From: Clostridia bacterium
Lineage (GTDB): Bacteria > Bacillota > Clostridia > TANB77 > CAG-508
Length of the DNA: 64,000 bases
Assembly (NCBI GenBank): GCA_017429505.1
Contig: JAFROW010000001.1
Span: 48,466-112,465, forward strand
Direction of reading: 5' to 3'
Position numbers and translations under genes: made by a program
Notes under the pieces: generated by a model
The model's database searches: none
What the model was told of the DNA's origin: nothing
What the model saw: only the letters and a program-made list of their open reading frames with translations
Shown here: piece by piece, positions 18,246 through 26,569 of the stretch
Numbering within the stretch: the stretch's first letter is position 1
Layout: every line of letters starts with the position of its first letter

Positions 18246-18425
18246 TTATCCTCTACAACCACATCCAAAATTAGTAAATAATAATAAAAATATTATTATA
18301 AAGAATAATATTTCACTATCACATCCTCCGAAAATTCCATTATTATTGTTATTACATCCGCAACCGCAACTTCTTTCCTCGACAGGTGCCGAAAATGCGT
18401 TGTTATTATAATTATCTGTAGGCAT
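18246..18425 (-). CDS. 59-aa Cys-rich miniprotein with C-terminal hydrophobic segment (YjcZ-like)
   Basis: GGAGGGTTAC precedes the ATG at 18425. The 59 residues hold an Asn-rich region, CGCGCNNNNNG, IFGGCDSEIL, a strongly hydrophobic FFIIIFLLLF stretch and a C-terminal CGCRG. This Cys/Gly plus single-helix layout resembles YjcZ-type small proteins of sporulating Firmicutes, which are thought to be spore-associated. That is an analogy in design; no family motif is decisive. The gene sits between the HtrA terminator and the sortase terminator and so is a monocistronic unit. Confidence 0.7.
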   Translation of the reverse strand: MPTDNYNNNAFSAPVEERSCGCGCNNNNNGIFGGCDSEILFFIIIFLLLFTNFGCGCRG

Positions 18426-18483
18426 ATGTAACCCTCCTTTTTGTTTTTATATATATTATGAATTTTAAAAAAATTGGTTACAA

Positions 18484-18522
18484 AAAAATTAAATCGCGTG
18501 CTATTTAATTGCACACGATTTA
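18484..18522 (-). terminator. Terminator after the sortase gene
   Basis: AAATCGTGTGC / GCACGCGATTT pair around an AT-rich loop, followed on the minus strand by a T run. It lies just after the sortase stop at 18548. Confidence 0.75.
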
Positions 18523-18547
18523 ATTTTTTTATTATTAATATATATTT

Positions 18548-19429
18548 TTAGTTTGCTTCTGCTTGAACAATTACTCTTTTCTTGCTATCATTTGTACATG
18601 TAATTATAGTTACTACTCTTTTATTTTCTTTGCCTGGCACATCATTTATGCAATCTGTATTTGTTGGATTCACCTCATATTTATCAAAAATTGTATAATT
18701 TACTTTTTTTCCTGAGGCATCTGTTATTTTTATTCTATCTCCAATTTTTAAAGTTGGAACTTTGCTAAAAAATCTTTTATTTCTGTAATTATGACCTGCT
18801 ATACTTAAATTGCCAATTTCATTTGGATATACTCCCCAAAACATAACTGGTGATACCTTTAACCAATCTACTAAGGTATCTCCTGATGTTTGTGCTAAAA
18901 TAGCATAATTAACTCCGATTTTTGGAATCTCTATTCTTCCTACACTTGGATATCTTTTCCCATTTGAAGCTGTAATGTATTTTATTTTCTTTTTTTCACT
19001 GCTTTTTTTTGAACTAGAGCTAACAATAGAACTTGGATTTGTACTACTACTTACATTATTGTTGTTCTGTATACCATTATTTACGTTAGTTTGAGTATTA
19101 CTTTGCGCATTGTTTTGTTGTGTATTTTGCGAATTTTTTGTATTTGAGCCATTTTGTTGTTGAACTTGAGAAATCATTATTTTCCAAACACTTTCTTCTT
19201 CGCTTGCTGCAACTCTTTCTGCTTCATTCATTTCTTCTTCTACAATTCCTTCTAAGATATCTTGTGATATATCTTCTTCTTTGTTTCTTGCATATTCTGA
19301 ATGAGCATAAAACGAACATAGAATTACAATCGCAACTATAGATAATATGAAATTAATTTTGTACATCTTCTTTTTTCTTTTAAGTTCAGGTGTAACATAT
19401 AACTTCTCAGTAACTAGTATTTGATTCAT
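18548..19429 (-). CDS. Membrane-anchored sortase
   Basis: A 293-residue transpeptidase. One N-terminal helix (about residues 23-43) is followed by a Gln/Asn/Ser-rich linker, and the sortase barrel begins near GRIEIPKIGVNYAIL. Catalytic residues are His in IAGHNYRN, Cys in TITCTND and Arg in KKRVIVQAEA. The TITCTND form and the WGVYPNE context fit class D/E-type sortases of Clostridia, which anchor housekeeping or spore proteins; the class is an inference. No LPXTG-type substrate gene was seen in this window. Confidence 0.92.
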   Translation of the reverse strand: MNQILVTEKLYVTPELKRKKKMYKINFILSIVAIVILCSFYAHSEYARNKEEDISQDILEGIVEEEMNEAERVAASEEESVWKIMISQVQQQNGSNTKNSQNTQQNNAQSNTQTNVNNGIQNNNNVSSSTNPSSIVSSSSKKSSEKKKIKYITASNGKRYPSVGRIEIPKIGVNYAILAQTSGDTLVDWLKVSPVMFWGVYPNEIGNLSIAGHNYRNKRFFSKVPTLKIGDRIKITDASGKKVNYTIFDKYEVNPTNTDCINDVPGKENKRVVTIITCTNDSKKRVIVQAEAN

Positions 19430-19515
19430 TCTCTGTTTCCTTTCTGTATTTTTTATAAATAAAAATATTACTAGCTAACTTCTTAGAGCATAGCTTTTTA
19501 CTTTCTATAAAACTT

Positions 19516-20397
19516 TTATCTATTCTCGCTAATATTTTTTAAAAATAAATCTGTAAGCTTTGCAAAATCTTCTATTTTCATATTTTCAGGTCTTATATCT
19601 TCCTTAAGTCCCAATTTTTTAAGCATTTGAATACCTTCTTCTTTGTTTTTAAAAACTCCTACACTTGTTAAAGAATTAATAAGTGTTTTTCTTCTTTGCA
19701 TATATGCGCTTTTAATAATATTAAACATTACTTTTTTATCTTTTACTTGAACTGCAGGAATCTCTCTTAAGTTTAATGTAATAACTTCTGAAGTAACTTC
19801 TGGCTCAGGTATAAAGCAAGTATTTTCTACTTTTCTAATTTTCTTGCCTTCACAATAATAATACATAGTATATGTTATAGCTCCGGTTTCTTTTGTTCCT
19901 GGAATTGCTATAAGTCTTTCTGCAACTTCTTTTTGAATCATTACTGTAATTCCATTTATATCCAAGTCATTTTCCACCAATTTCATAATTATTGGCGTAG
20001 TTATGTAATATGGTAAATTTGCTACAACCTTTACGTTTTTAATGCTAGTGTCATTTTCTTTTTCTGCTTTTATAAGATCATTTAAATCTATTCTTAAAAC
20101 ATCTTCATTAATAATTTCTAAATTATTGTATGCAATAAATCTGTCTTTAAGAATCTTAACCATCTTTTTATCTAGCTCAATGCATATTACTTTCTTAGCT
20201 TTTTCTAATAACAATTTTGTTAAGCTTCCAAGACCTGGTCCAATTTCTATAACTAAGTCATTTTTACTAATCTCGGCTCCATTTGCAATATCTTGTAATG
20301 CATTATCATCAATCAAGAAATTTTGTCCTAAATTTTTATTTGCTTTTATTTTATATTTTTTCATCAAAAATTTAGTTTCTTTTAAAGCTTCACTCAT
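19516..20397 (-). CDS. rsmA: 16S rRNA dimethyladenosine transferase
   Basis: This 293-residue enzyme (KsgA/RsmA) dimethylates the two adjacent adenines of the 3' hairpin of 16S rRNA using SAM. Motifs are NKNLGQNFLID, VIEIGPGLGSLTKLLL (SAM-binding motif I), CIELDKKM, and the catalytic NLPYYITTPI. The C-terminal domain has the usual YMQRRKTLINSL. Length is normal. It lies just downstream of the pseudouridine synthases in the same direction. Confidence 0.97.
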   Translation of the reverse strand: MSEALKETKFLMKKYKIKANKNLGQNFLIDDNALQDIANGAEISKNDLVIEIGPGLGSLTKLLLEKAKKVICIELDKKMVKILKDRFIAYNNLEIINEDVLRIDLNDLIKAEKENDTSIKNVKVVANLPYYITTPIIMKLVENDLDINGITVMIQKEVAERLIAIPGTKETGAITYTMYYYCEGKKIRKVENTCFIPEPEVTSEVITLNLREIPAVQVKDKKVMFNIIKSAYMQRRKTLINSLTSVGVFKNKEEGIQMLKKLGLKEDIRPENMKIEDFAKLTDLFLKNISENR

Positions 20398-20453
20398 AAA
20401 ACCCTACTTTCTTAACTCACTAAAAAATATTATACCATAAAACTTTACAATAA

Positions 20454-21269
20454 TCAATCCTTTTTATGTAAATTTTCAATTTCTTTTCTTGTTAAATAGC
20501 GCCACTCTCCAATTTTCAAATCTTTAACTTCAATATTTGCTATGCTACTTCTATGAAGAGCCAATACATTTTTGTTAATCGCTTCACACATTTTTCTAAC
20601 TTGTCTATTTTTACCCTCATGAATTGTAATTTGAATTCTTGAAACATTTTTTTCTTTATCAATTTTTAAAACCTTTACTTTTGCTGGCTTTGTGATATAT
20701 GAACCATCTATCTCAACACCATTTTGCAATTTTTTCACTTCTTCTTGAGATATTTCACCTTTTATAGTTACATTATATGTTTTGTTTACTTCATTTTTTG
20801 GATGAGTAAGCATATTTACAAATTCGCCATCATTTGTTAAAATCAATGCTCCTGAAGTATACATATCTAGCCTTCCTACAGGCACAATTCTTTTATCTAT
20901 TTTAACCAAATCCAAAACAGTATCTCTTTGAAATTGATCTTTTGCAGTAGTTACATATCCTATTGGTTTATTTAGCAAAATATATACTTTTTCTTCTACA
21001 GGCTTTACAACTTTGCCCTTGTATTTAACTATATCTTGCTCAGAAACCTTTGTTCCAAGTTCTGTAACTACTTTTCCATTCACCTCAATTTTTCCGTCTA
21101 AAATTAATTCTTCACATTTTCTTCTTGACGCAATTCCCGCATTTGCAAGATATTTTTGCAATCTCATGTTGATATGTACCGACTCTTTTTGGACACGTTT
21201 TGTCGAATTATGTCGAATTTTATTATTTAAGGTCGTCCCTTCTGTTGTTCTTTTTATATTTGAATTCAT
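20454..21269 (-). CDS. RluB/RsuA-type pseudouridine synthase
   Basis: The S4 domain begins at MRLQKYLANAGIASRRKCE, followed by the catalytic domain with VPVGRLDMYTSGALILTNDGE (catalytic Asp in GRLDMYTSG) and HEGKNRQVRKMCEAI. It should convert a uridine in 23S or 16S rRNA to pseudouridine. The start is uncertain: the ATG at 21269 has GAAAGGA upstream, but the family normally begins at the Met at 21167. The extra 34 codons contain a hairpin element shared with the murC leader, so they may be untranslated leader. Confidence 0.92.
   Translation of the reverse strand: MNSNIKRTTEGTTLNNKIRHNSTKRVQKESVHINMRLQKYLANAGIASRRKCEELILDGKIEVNGKVVTELGTKVSEQDIVKYKGKVVKPVEEKVYILLNKPIGYVTTAKDQFQRDTVLDLVKIDKRIVPVGRLDMYTSGALILTNDGEFVNMLTHPKNEVNKTYNVTIKGEISQEEVKKLQNGVEIDGSYITKPAKVKVLKIDKEKNVSRIQITIHEGKNRQVRKMCEAINKNVLALHRSSIANIEVKDLKIGEWRYLTRKEIENLHKKD
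21192..21220 (-). promoter_or_regulatory. Leader element shared with murC
   Basis: On the minus strand this reads TTCGACATAATTCGACAAAA followed by CGTGTCC, nearly identical to 12375-12403. It lies about 25 bases before the conserved Met of the RluB-type protein and contains the same GACA / TGTC mini-stem. Confidence 0.4.
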
Positions 21270-21311
21270 TATTATAATCATTCCTTTCGGTAATATATCG
21301 CTAAAATTTAA

Positions 21312-22211
21312 TTATTTTTCAAATCCCAATATTTTTTCAAAATATTCAGGCATTGGAGCTTCAATATATAGCTCTTTTCCTGTAATAGGATGTTTAAAAT
21401 TTAAAGACTTTGCATGTAAGCATTGCCCTTGAATATTCCACTTATTTTTCCCGTTAGAATACACTTCATCTCCTATTATAGGATATCCAATATGAGATAA
21501 ATGCACCCTAATCTGATGAGTTCTTCCTGTTTCAATATTTATCTCTAAAAGAGTACAATCTTGATAGCGTTTTATTACTTTAAAATGTGTAATTGCCTCT
21601 TTTCCATTCTTATCAACATCCATCTTTTTTCTATCTTTTTTGCTTCTTGCAATTGGCATATTTATTGTAGCATTATTTTCCTTTACAATTCCTCTAACTA
21701 AAGCAATATATGTTTTCTTAATTTCATGATTTTTTAGCTGTTCACTTAAAGCAATATGTGCCTTATCATTTTTTGCAATAATAATTGCACCTGATGTATT
21801 TTTGTCAAGTCTATGAACTATTCCAGGTCTTATTTCTCCGCCTATTCCTGAAAGAGAATCTTTACAAATTGACATTATTGCATTAACTAAAGTACCGTCA
21901 GGATTACCATTTGCAGGATGAACCACCATTCCTTTTGGCTTATTTACTACAATTATGTCATTATCTTCATACAAAATTTCAAGTGGAATGTCTTGTGCTT
22001 TAAGTTCTGTTTCTCTTGCAGGCTCTTCTTCTATTTCTATTTTATCACCATTTTGTACTTTATATGAAGATTTTTCTTTTTTTCCATTAACTTTAATTTT
22101 TTCTTCATCAATTAGCCTTTGAATTGCAGTTCTTGAATATTCTGTTTTTTCTGAAAGATATGCATCAATTCTTTTTGGCTCTTCAATTTCTGCTATTATT
22201 TCTTTTTTCAT
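21312..22211 (-). CDS. RluA/RluD-family pseudouridine synthase
   Basis: A 299-residue enzyme. The N-terminal S4 RNA-binding domain (RIDAYLSEKTEYSRTAIQRLIDEEKIKVNG) is followed by a catalytic domain with VVNKPKGMVVHPANG and the catalytic HRLDKNTSGAI motif, then GRTHQIRVHL. This layout is RluD-like, the synthase acting on helix 69 of 23S rRNA, although Firmicutes carry several paralogues. It starts 40 bases after the LspA-like gene, the common lspA-rluD arrangement of Firmicutes. Confidence 0.94.
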   Translation of the reverse strand: MKKEIIAEIEEPKRIDAYLSEKTEYSRTAIQRLIDEEKIKVNGKKEKSSYKVQNGDKIEIEEEPARETELKAQDIPLEILYEDNDIIVVNKPKGMVVHPANGNPDGTLVNAIMSICKDSLSGIGGEIRPGIVHRLDKNTSGAIIIAKNDKAHIALSEQLKNHEIKKTYIALVRGIVKENNATINMPIARSKKDRKKMDVDKNGKEAITHFKVIKRYQDCTLLEINIETGRTHQIRVHLSHIGYPIIGDEVYSNGKNKWNIQGQCLHAKSLNFKHPITGKELYIEAPMPEYFEKILGFEK

Positions 22212-22250
22212 AAATAATTCTTTTCCTTTCTCACTTCTCTCAATAACATA

Positions 22251-22718
22251 TTATTTTTTAGCACATTCCTTATTTTTCTTTTCTTTAATTCTGTCACTTG
22301 TGTATTTTGTAAGTATTACAGCCATTCCAATCCATGTAATTATAAAATACACATAAGAAAAATTTATAGGTGTAAATTTTGGAATATTAAAATAATTTAT
22401 TGTTCCTCCATTCCAAATTCTATCTATTGCATTACTTATTGCTCCTGCAATTGCAAAACTTAAAATAACTCTACTATCAGTTTTTATAAATGTATTATTG
22501 CTCTTTATGTATCTTACAAGCATCATTATAGTTATTATAGAAATTAAAATATATGCTATATTATTTTCTGTTTTTGAGTTGTCTATTATTCCTATTCCCC
22601 ATCCACTTGCATTGATAAGTATAATATTTGTTTTAAATAATACTATTTTTAATATCTGATCTACTAGTATTAAAGCTATAATTAAAATAGTTATAATTTT
22701 CTTTTCTTTTGGTTTCAT
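22251..22718 (-). CDS. Divergent signal peptidase II-like membrane protein
   Basis: Four hydrophobic helices, about 155 residues and location before rluD all suggest LspA, the aspartic protease that matures lipoproteins. One active-site motif is present (AISNAIDRIWNGGTINYF, Asp in NAIDR). The second, normally FNxAD, aligns with INFSYVYFI, so the catalytic Asp appears replaced by Tyr. The protein may be inactive or a paralogue with another role. I use the ATG at 22718 because AAAGGA lies 12 bases upstream; the ATG at 22739 precedes that site. Confidence 0.75.
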   Translation of the reverse strand: MKPKEKKIITILIIALILVDQILKIVLFKTNIILINASGWGIGIIDNSKTENNIAYILISIITIMMLVRYIKSNNTFIKTDSRVILSFAIAGAISNAIDRIWNGGTINYFNIPKFTPINFSYVYFIITWIGMAVILTKYTSDRIKEKKNKECAKK

Positions 22719-22875
22719 TTCTATATCCAATCCTTTCATTTGCTTTTCTATTGCATTTATTTTACTATATTTTTATGGATTTTTCAAGATTATTTTTTTG
22801 ACAAAACCGTCATTATATTTATTGTATAATATAGTTATAGGAATGTTTTGAAAATATTGAAAAGGAGAGATACTT

Positions 22876-23400
22876 ATGAAATTATTAAAAAAAATATTAT
22901 TGTCGATTTTAATAATTACAACTGTATTTACTTTTTCACAAATTACACCGTTAGAACTTCCTACAACTTCTATTGTACAAGCCTCAAATATTAGCATCAA
23001 TAGAAAAAGATATACATTAGTTAAGGGATCAACTTTTAAATTAAAGATTAATGGAACTTCAAAGAAAGTAAAATGGAGCTCTAATAATAAAAAAATAGCA
23101 ACTGTTAATTCAAATGGTAAAGTCACTGCAAAGAAAAAAGGCACTTGCACAATTACCGGCAAAGTTAATGAAAAAAAATATAGCTGTAAAATTACTGTAA
23201 AAAATGCAAAGTCAAATTATGTATATAATACATCAAAATCAAATTCCTCAACAAACGAAAAATCTTCTACTGTTTATATTACAAAAACAGGAAAAAAATA
23301 TCACAGATTAAATTGTAGAACTTTAAGAAGTATAATAAAAACAACAAAAAAAGAAGCGCAAGCTAGAGGATATACTGCTTGTAAAGTTTGTTGTCCATAA
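22876..23400 (+). CDS. Secreted Big_2-domain protein with Cys-rich C-terminal motif
   Basis: The AAGGAGAG ribosome site precedes the ATG. A signal peptide (LLKKILLSILIITTVFTF) is followed by a bacterial Ig-like group 2 domain (LVKGSTFKLKINGTSKKVKW, NGKVTAKKKGTCTITGKVN). A Ser/Asn-rich linker leads to a KYHRLNCRTLRS...ARGYTACKVCCP motif. That last motif, a Cys after a His-x-x-x-Cys pattern plus CKVCCP, is a metal-binding Ada-like segment common at the ends of exported Firmicutes proteins. It is probably extracellular. TTGACA and TATAAT lie upstream but 21 bases apart. Confidence 0.8.
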   Translation: MKLLKKILLSILIITTVFTFSQITPLELPTTSIVQASNISINRKRYTLVKGSTFKLKINGTSKKVKWSSNNKKIATVNSNGKVTAKKKGTCTITGKVNEKKYSCKITVKNAKSNYVYNTSKSNSSTNEKSSTVYITKTGKKYHRLNCRTLRSIIKTTKKEAQARGYTACKVCCP

Positions 23401-23421
23401 TTGTTTGTAGAAATAAAAAAA

Positions 23422-23472
23422 GCGGAATAAATTCCGCCCTATGAGAACTCTGCCCTTCAGAGTTCTCTTTTT
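23422..23472 (+). terminator. Double hairpin / terminator
   Basis: GCGGAAT / ATTCCGC (23422-23437) is followed by GAGAACTCTG / CAGAGTTCTC and TTTTT (23443-23472). The second is a good terminator for the Big_2 gene; the pair may also mark the left side of the IS91-like element. Confidence 0.7.
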
Positions 23473-23522
23473 CCATTTAAATATTCTAAAATTTATGATA
23501 AAATATTTTTGGTGAGAATATA

Positions 23523-24665
23523 ATGTCCGAATTTACAATCAAGCAAATTTTCCAAGACCATTGGGATAACTTTGTTTTAAAAAATGCCGACGAAGTTCAG
23601 ATTCGTTCTATTGTTTTTGAAGAAGTAAATAAGATAATAAATTGTGGCAACCCTGATTTTGGTTATGCTTTGTACATTTGTAACCATTGTGGTAAACTTC
23701 TTAAAGTTCCTTTTCGATGTAAATCAAGATTTTGCAATACTTGTGGCGTTAAGTACGCTCAAGATAGAGCCCTTTCTATGGCTAAAAAATCTATTCGTTG
23801 TCAACATAGGCATATCGTTTTTACTATGTCTGATAAACTTTGGTTCTACTTTCGAAAATATAGATTCCTTCTTGATGGCTTGTTTTGGGCTGCTTCTCAT
23901 ACTGTTCTCTCTTGGTTCTATGAAATTAATAAATCTCAGAATTTTACTCCTGGTATCATGTGTACTTTGCATACTTTTGGTAGAGATTTAAAATGGAATC
24001 CTCATATTCATATGTTGTGCACTGAAGGTGGTGTTGGTAATACAGAAGTTTTTCGTATTGTTAAACATATTAATTTTAAAGCTCTTCGTTTTAGATGGCA
24101 AAAACTTCTTTTAGATTACTTATCTCAAAACCTTCCTTCTTGTGAACTTCCTAATTTTAAAAAACTTAAAAATCAAATATATAAAGATTTTGAAAATGGT
24201 TTCTATGTTTATGCTAAGCCCGATAATATTTCTTCTGTCACTCAAACTATTAACTATGTCGTTAGATATACTGGTAGACCTGCTATGGCTCAATCAAGAA
24301 TTTTGAATTATGATGGTAATTATGTCACATATTACTTTGAAAGACATGAAGATGGCAAATATGTTGAAGAAACCGTTCATGCTTTTGAATTTATTAAACG
24401 TTTAATTAAACATATTCCTGATAAGAATTTTAAAGTTGTTAGATATTATGGTATATATGCTAAAAAGCATAAACACTTTAAAAAATTAATTAGAATATTA
24501 AATGATAACCAAGTCAAAGTTAAAGAATTACTTAGAAAGTGGCACTTTTCGATTGAATTATCTTTCAAACATGACCCTACTAAATGTCCCTGCGGTGGCA
24601 AATTCATTTTCTGGGATTTATTTTTTCCTTCCTCAAAACTATTGCCAACTACTCTCCTCTCATAG
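23523..24665 (+). CDS. IS91-family-like transposase (HUH, zinc-binding N-terminus)
   Basis: A 380-residue rolling-circle transposase. The N-terminal zinc domain shows YICNHCGKLLKVPFRCKSRFCNTCG. The HUH motif is NPHIHMLCTEGG, and a candidate catalytic Tyr region is INYVVRYTGRPA. A Zn-binding CPCGG motif follows near the C-terminus. Single-strand transposases of this type move without terminal inverted repeats. The translated protein is intact. A small acidic gene follows 24 bases later and is likely part of the same element. Confidence 0.88.
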   Translation: MSEFTIKQIFQDHWDNFVLKNADEVQIRSIVFEEVNKIINCGNPDFGYALYICNHCGKLLKVPFRCKSRFCNTCGVKYAQDRALSMAKKSIRCQHRHIVFTMSDKLWFYFRKYRFLLDGLFWAASHTVLSWFYEINKSQNFTPGIMCTLHTFGRDLKWNPHIHMLCTEGGVGNTEVFRIVKHINFKALRFRWQKLLLDYLSQNLPSCELPNFKKLKNQIYKDFENGFYVYAKPDNISSVTQTINYVVRYTGRPAMAQSRILNYDGNYVTYYFERHEDGKYVEETVHAFEFIKRLIKHIPDKNFKVVRYYGIYAKKHKHFKKLIRILNDNQVKVKELLRKWHFSIELSFKHDPTKCPCGGKFIFWDLFFPSSKLLPTTLLS

Positions 24666-24689
24666 TATAATATTGACGGAGGAGATACT

Positions 24690-24956
24690 ATGAGCAACAA
24701 AAAAAGTAAAAAAAATAATAAATTCCCATTCGCTAATGAAATTCAATTAATGAAATCTGAATTTAAAAATATGATTGACTCTATGTCTGATGATGAATTT
24801 CTTGATTTAATTTCTTTCTTATCTTTAAGTTCTGATGATATTGAAGATGAAGATTGGACTTTTGACGAAGAATGGGAAGATGAAGCTGAAAAATTTTACA
24901 ATAACAGAAACAATAACTCTATTAATTTTGACGAGGATGATTCATTGCCATTTTAA
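24690..24956 (+). CDS. 88-aa acidic protein, IS91-element companion
   Basis: GGAGGAGA precedes the ATG. The product has a basic N-terminus (SNKKSKKNNK) and a strongly acidic C-terminal half (SSDDIEDEDW, EEWEDEAEK). No conserved catalytic motif is visible. Its position directly after the transposase, on the same strand with its own ribosome site, suggests an accessory gene of the insertion element. The role is unknown. Confidence 0.65.
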   Translation: MSNKKSKKNNKFPFANEIQLMKSEFKNMIDSMSDDEFLDLISFLSLSSDDIEDEDWTFDEEWEDEAEKFYNNRNNNSINFDEDDSLPF

Positions 24957-24989
24957 CTTCATATTTATGTTAACTCAATATCTATATTT

Positions 24990-25020
24990 TTGAGGTGTTT
25001 TCTTTGTGCCTCATTTTTTT
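24990..25020 (+). terminator. Terminator after the acidic IS companion gene
   Basis: TGAGGTG / TGCCTCA with a 9-nt loop, followed by a T run. Confidence 0.6.
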
Positions 25021-25061
25021 ATTTGTATTATTACTTAAAAATAGAACTTTCCTATTATATA

Positions 25062-25090
25062 AAAAATGCACCTTATGGTGCAATTTTTTA
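25062..25090 (-). terminator. Bidirectional terminator beside yafQ
   Basis: TGCACC-TTAT-GGTGCA flanked by A and T runs on both sides. It follows the yafQ relic on the minus strand. Confidence 0.7.
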
Positions 25091-25094
25091 AATT

Positions 25095-25383
25095 CTATTC
25101 AAATAAATCCGAATGTGAACCTGTTCGTGTTAAAGTTAAAATCAAAATATTATTGTTCTTTTCATATTCTAATAACCAATCAGGCTTTAAATGACACTCC
25201 CATAATCCGTTTACTTCTTGGCTCCAATAAATGATTATTATATTTTTGCTCTAATTGAATATCATTTGCTAATTTTTCTACTACTTCATTCAATAAATCT
25301 GCATCAAAATAATTTCGTTTTCTCACTGTTTTTAAATCTTTCTTAAATCTGCTAGTCATCTTAATTTCATATTTATTCTTCAT
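25095..25383 (-). pseudogene. yafQ: yafQ-type toxin gene with a single-base frameshift
   Basis: The first frame (25180-25383) gives SRFKKDLKTVRKRNYFDADLL and then breaks after NNHLLEPR. The second frame continues with VNGLWECHLKPDWLLEYE and LTLTRTGSHSDLFE up to the stop at 25095. Together they form a complete YafQ-like mRNA interferase, including the ECHLKPDWLL and TRTGSHSDLF motifs. Removing one base near 25209-25212 restores the frame and the normal spacing between the conserved His and ECH. As written, the toxin is inactive. It overlaps the DinJ-type antitoxin gene by 11 bases. Confidence 0.85.
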
Positions 25384-25657
25384 TGTCTATCTCCTCAATC
25401 ATTTCATAAACATTATTGTAACTTTTATAATTTTCCGGATGCTTCATTATTTCATCTGCTTCTTTTATTGCTTCTAATGTTTCTTTATTGAATTTTGGTC
25501 TTTTTATTTGTAATGGAATACTATCTGTTAAAACTATCTGTTTAAAATAAATAGTTACAGCATCGGAGATGTTCATTCCTAAATCAGTTAATATTTCTTC
25601 TACTTGCTTTTTTAAACTTGGTTCAATTCTTATATTCATTGATGTTGTTTTAGACAT
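25373..25657 (-). CDS. dinJ: DinJ/RelB-type antitoxin
   Basis: The 94-residue protein has a ribbon-helix-helix N-terminus (TSMNIRIEPSLKKQVEEILTD), then NISDAVTIYFKQIVLT and a long acidic C-terminal helix. This is the RelB/DinJ pattern. The ATG at 25657 follows AAGGAGGGG by 7 bases; the longer reading frame to 25711 begins in the promoter. It precedes and overlaps the broken yafQ gene. The promoter carries direct repeats that could be its own operator. Confidence 0.88.
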   Translation of the reverse strand: MSKTTSMNIRIEPSLKKQVEEILTDLGMNISDAVTIYFKQIVLTDSIPLQIKRPKFNKETLEAIKEADEIMKHPENYKSYNNVYEMIEEIDNEE

Positions 25658-25682
25658 TTTTATCCCCTCCTTATATATATCT

Positions 25683-25711
25683 ATTTTACCACATTGTAAA
25701 TACATTGTCAA
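25683..25711 (-). promoter_or_regulatory. Promoter and possible operator of dinJ-yafQ
   Basis: On the minus strand TTGACA (25706-25711) and TAAAAT (25683-25688) are 17 bp apart. The spacer holds a pair of direct repeats ACAATGT (25691-25697 and 25702-25708), a reasonable site for the antitoxin. Confidence 0.75.
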
Positions 25712-25789
25712 CTATATTTTATTATTATTTGCATAATTTTGTGATTTTATTCTATAAATAAAAAATAAAAAAGAAAATTGATTTATTAC

Positions 25790-25818
25790 GAGGTTACTGA
25801 AAAAGTAGCCTCTTTATT
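25790..25818 (+). terminator. Terminator-like hairpin
   Basis: GAGGTTAC / GTAGCCTC with one G-T pair and a T-rich tail. It lies between the dinJ promoter and the tRNA-Phe fragment; which transcript it ends is unclear. Confidence 0.5.
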
Positions 25819-25902
25819 ACTTCAATTTCCTTTTTATTTAGTTTTATTTTTTTAAGAGTTCGAATAATACGTAGTTGGTGTAATCACTATGAATCGAACT
25901 GT

Positions 25903-25927
25903 TGACACAAGGATTTTCAGTCCTCTG
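25903..25927 (-). other. tRNA-Phe fragment (25-nt perfect match)
   Basis: These 25 bases are the exact reverse complement of 26841-26865, the anticodon arm and variable loop of tRNA-Phe. Sequence around it (GTTCGATT on the minus strand) loosely resembles a T loop, but no acceptor stem is present, so it is not a functional tRNA. It may be an integration scar or pseudo-tRNA. Confidence 0.7.
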
Positions 25928-25941
25928 TTACCTTGAATATT

Positions 25942-26379
25942 CTATAGAAAATTCTTAAGTTCCTCGTAGCTTTTCTCTTGCATTTTTACAAAATCACACA
26001 AAAGAGTATGAATATCTGCATCTATATGTGGATTTTGATTAATAAGTCTTCTGCCTTCAATAACTCCCATATTTGTACCATTTAGAAGAAGTTCAGAAAT
26101 ATTTGAATTACTCTGATCAGACATAACTTTCATTTGAACTCCCCACCAAGTCATTAATTTATTCATTGCACTTGCTTCATGTGGTTCTTTGTTTGAAGGC
26201 ATTTTCTCATATAAATCATTTGCTCTATTAGAAATTTCTTGATATTTAGCATATTGTGCATTTAAAACTTCTCTAAAGTTTTCATCTCCTACTTTTTTCT
26301 CTACAAATTGAATTGCGTCCATTCCCATAGTTGCTCCTTTATTTACTTCATCAAGTACATTCAAATCATTTTCATTCAT
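25942..26379 (-). CDS. Helical-bundle protein, unknown (DUF2383-like shape)
   Basis: About 145 residues, almost wholly helical: NVLDEVNKGATMGMDAIQFV, FREVLNAQYAKYQEISNRAN, KLMTWWGVQMKVMS and HTLLCDFVKMQEKSYEELKNFL. The length and four-helix pattern resemble ferritin-like/DUF2383-type bundles, but metal-binding Glu/His pairs are not obvious. I chose the ATG at 26379 because AAAGGA lies upstream; the ORF's earlier start at 26403 overlaps it. No operon partner is visible. Confidence 0.65.
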   Translation of the reverse strand: MNENDLNVLDEVNKGATMGMDAIQFVEKKVGDENFREVLNAQYAKYQEISNRANDLYEKMPSNKEPHEASAMNKLMTWWGVQMKVMSDQSNSNISELLLNGTNMGVIEGRRLINQNPHIDADIHTLLCDFVKMQEKSYEELKNFL

Positions 26380-26521
26380 AAAAAACTCATTCCTTTCTTT
26401 CACACTTTATTTAAAGGTTTTCCCCGTTTTAAAAAAGACTTTTTCTTTAAGACTAAAGTCGTCTTCCCCCTGTTTATTAATATATTTTTCACAAAATTTT
26501 GAAAAATATTCAAAAAAACAC

Positions 26522-26550
26522 TTGACAATTGAAAAAAAAGATAGTATACT
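26522..26550 (+). promoter_or_regulatory. Promoter of the tRNA cluster
   Basis: TTGACA (26522-26527) and TATACT (26545-26550) with a 17-bp spacer, 19 bases before tRNA-Val. Confidence 0.85.
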
Positions 26551-26569
26551 AGTTATTGTCAAATGAAAT

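Noticed and set aside
22798-22830. TTGACA / TATAAT as promoter of the Big_2 gene
   Set aside because: The spacer is 21 bp, too long to be confident.
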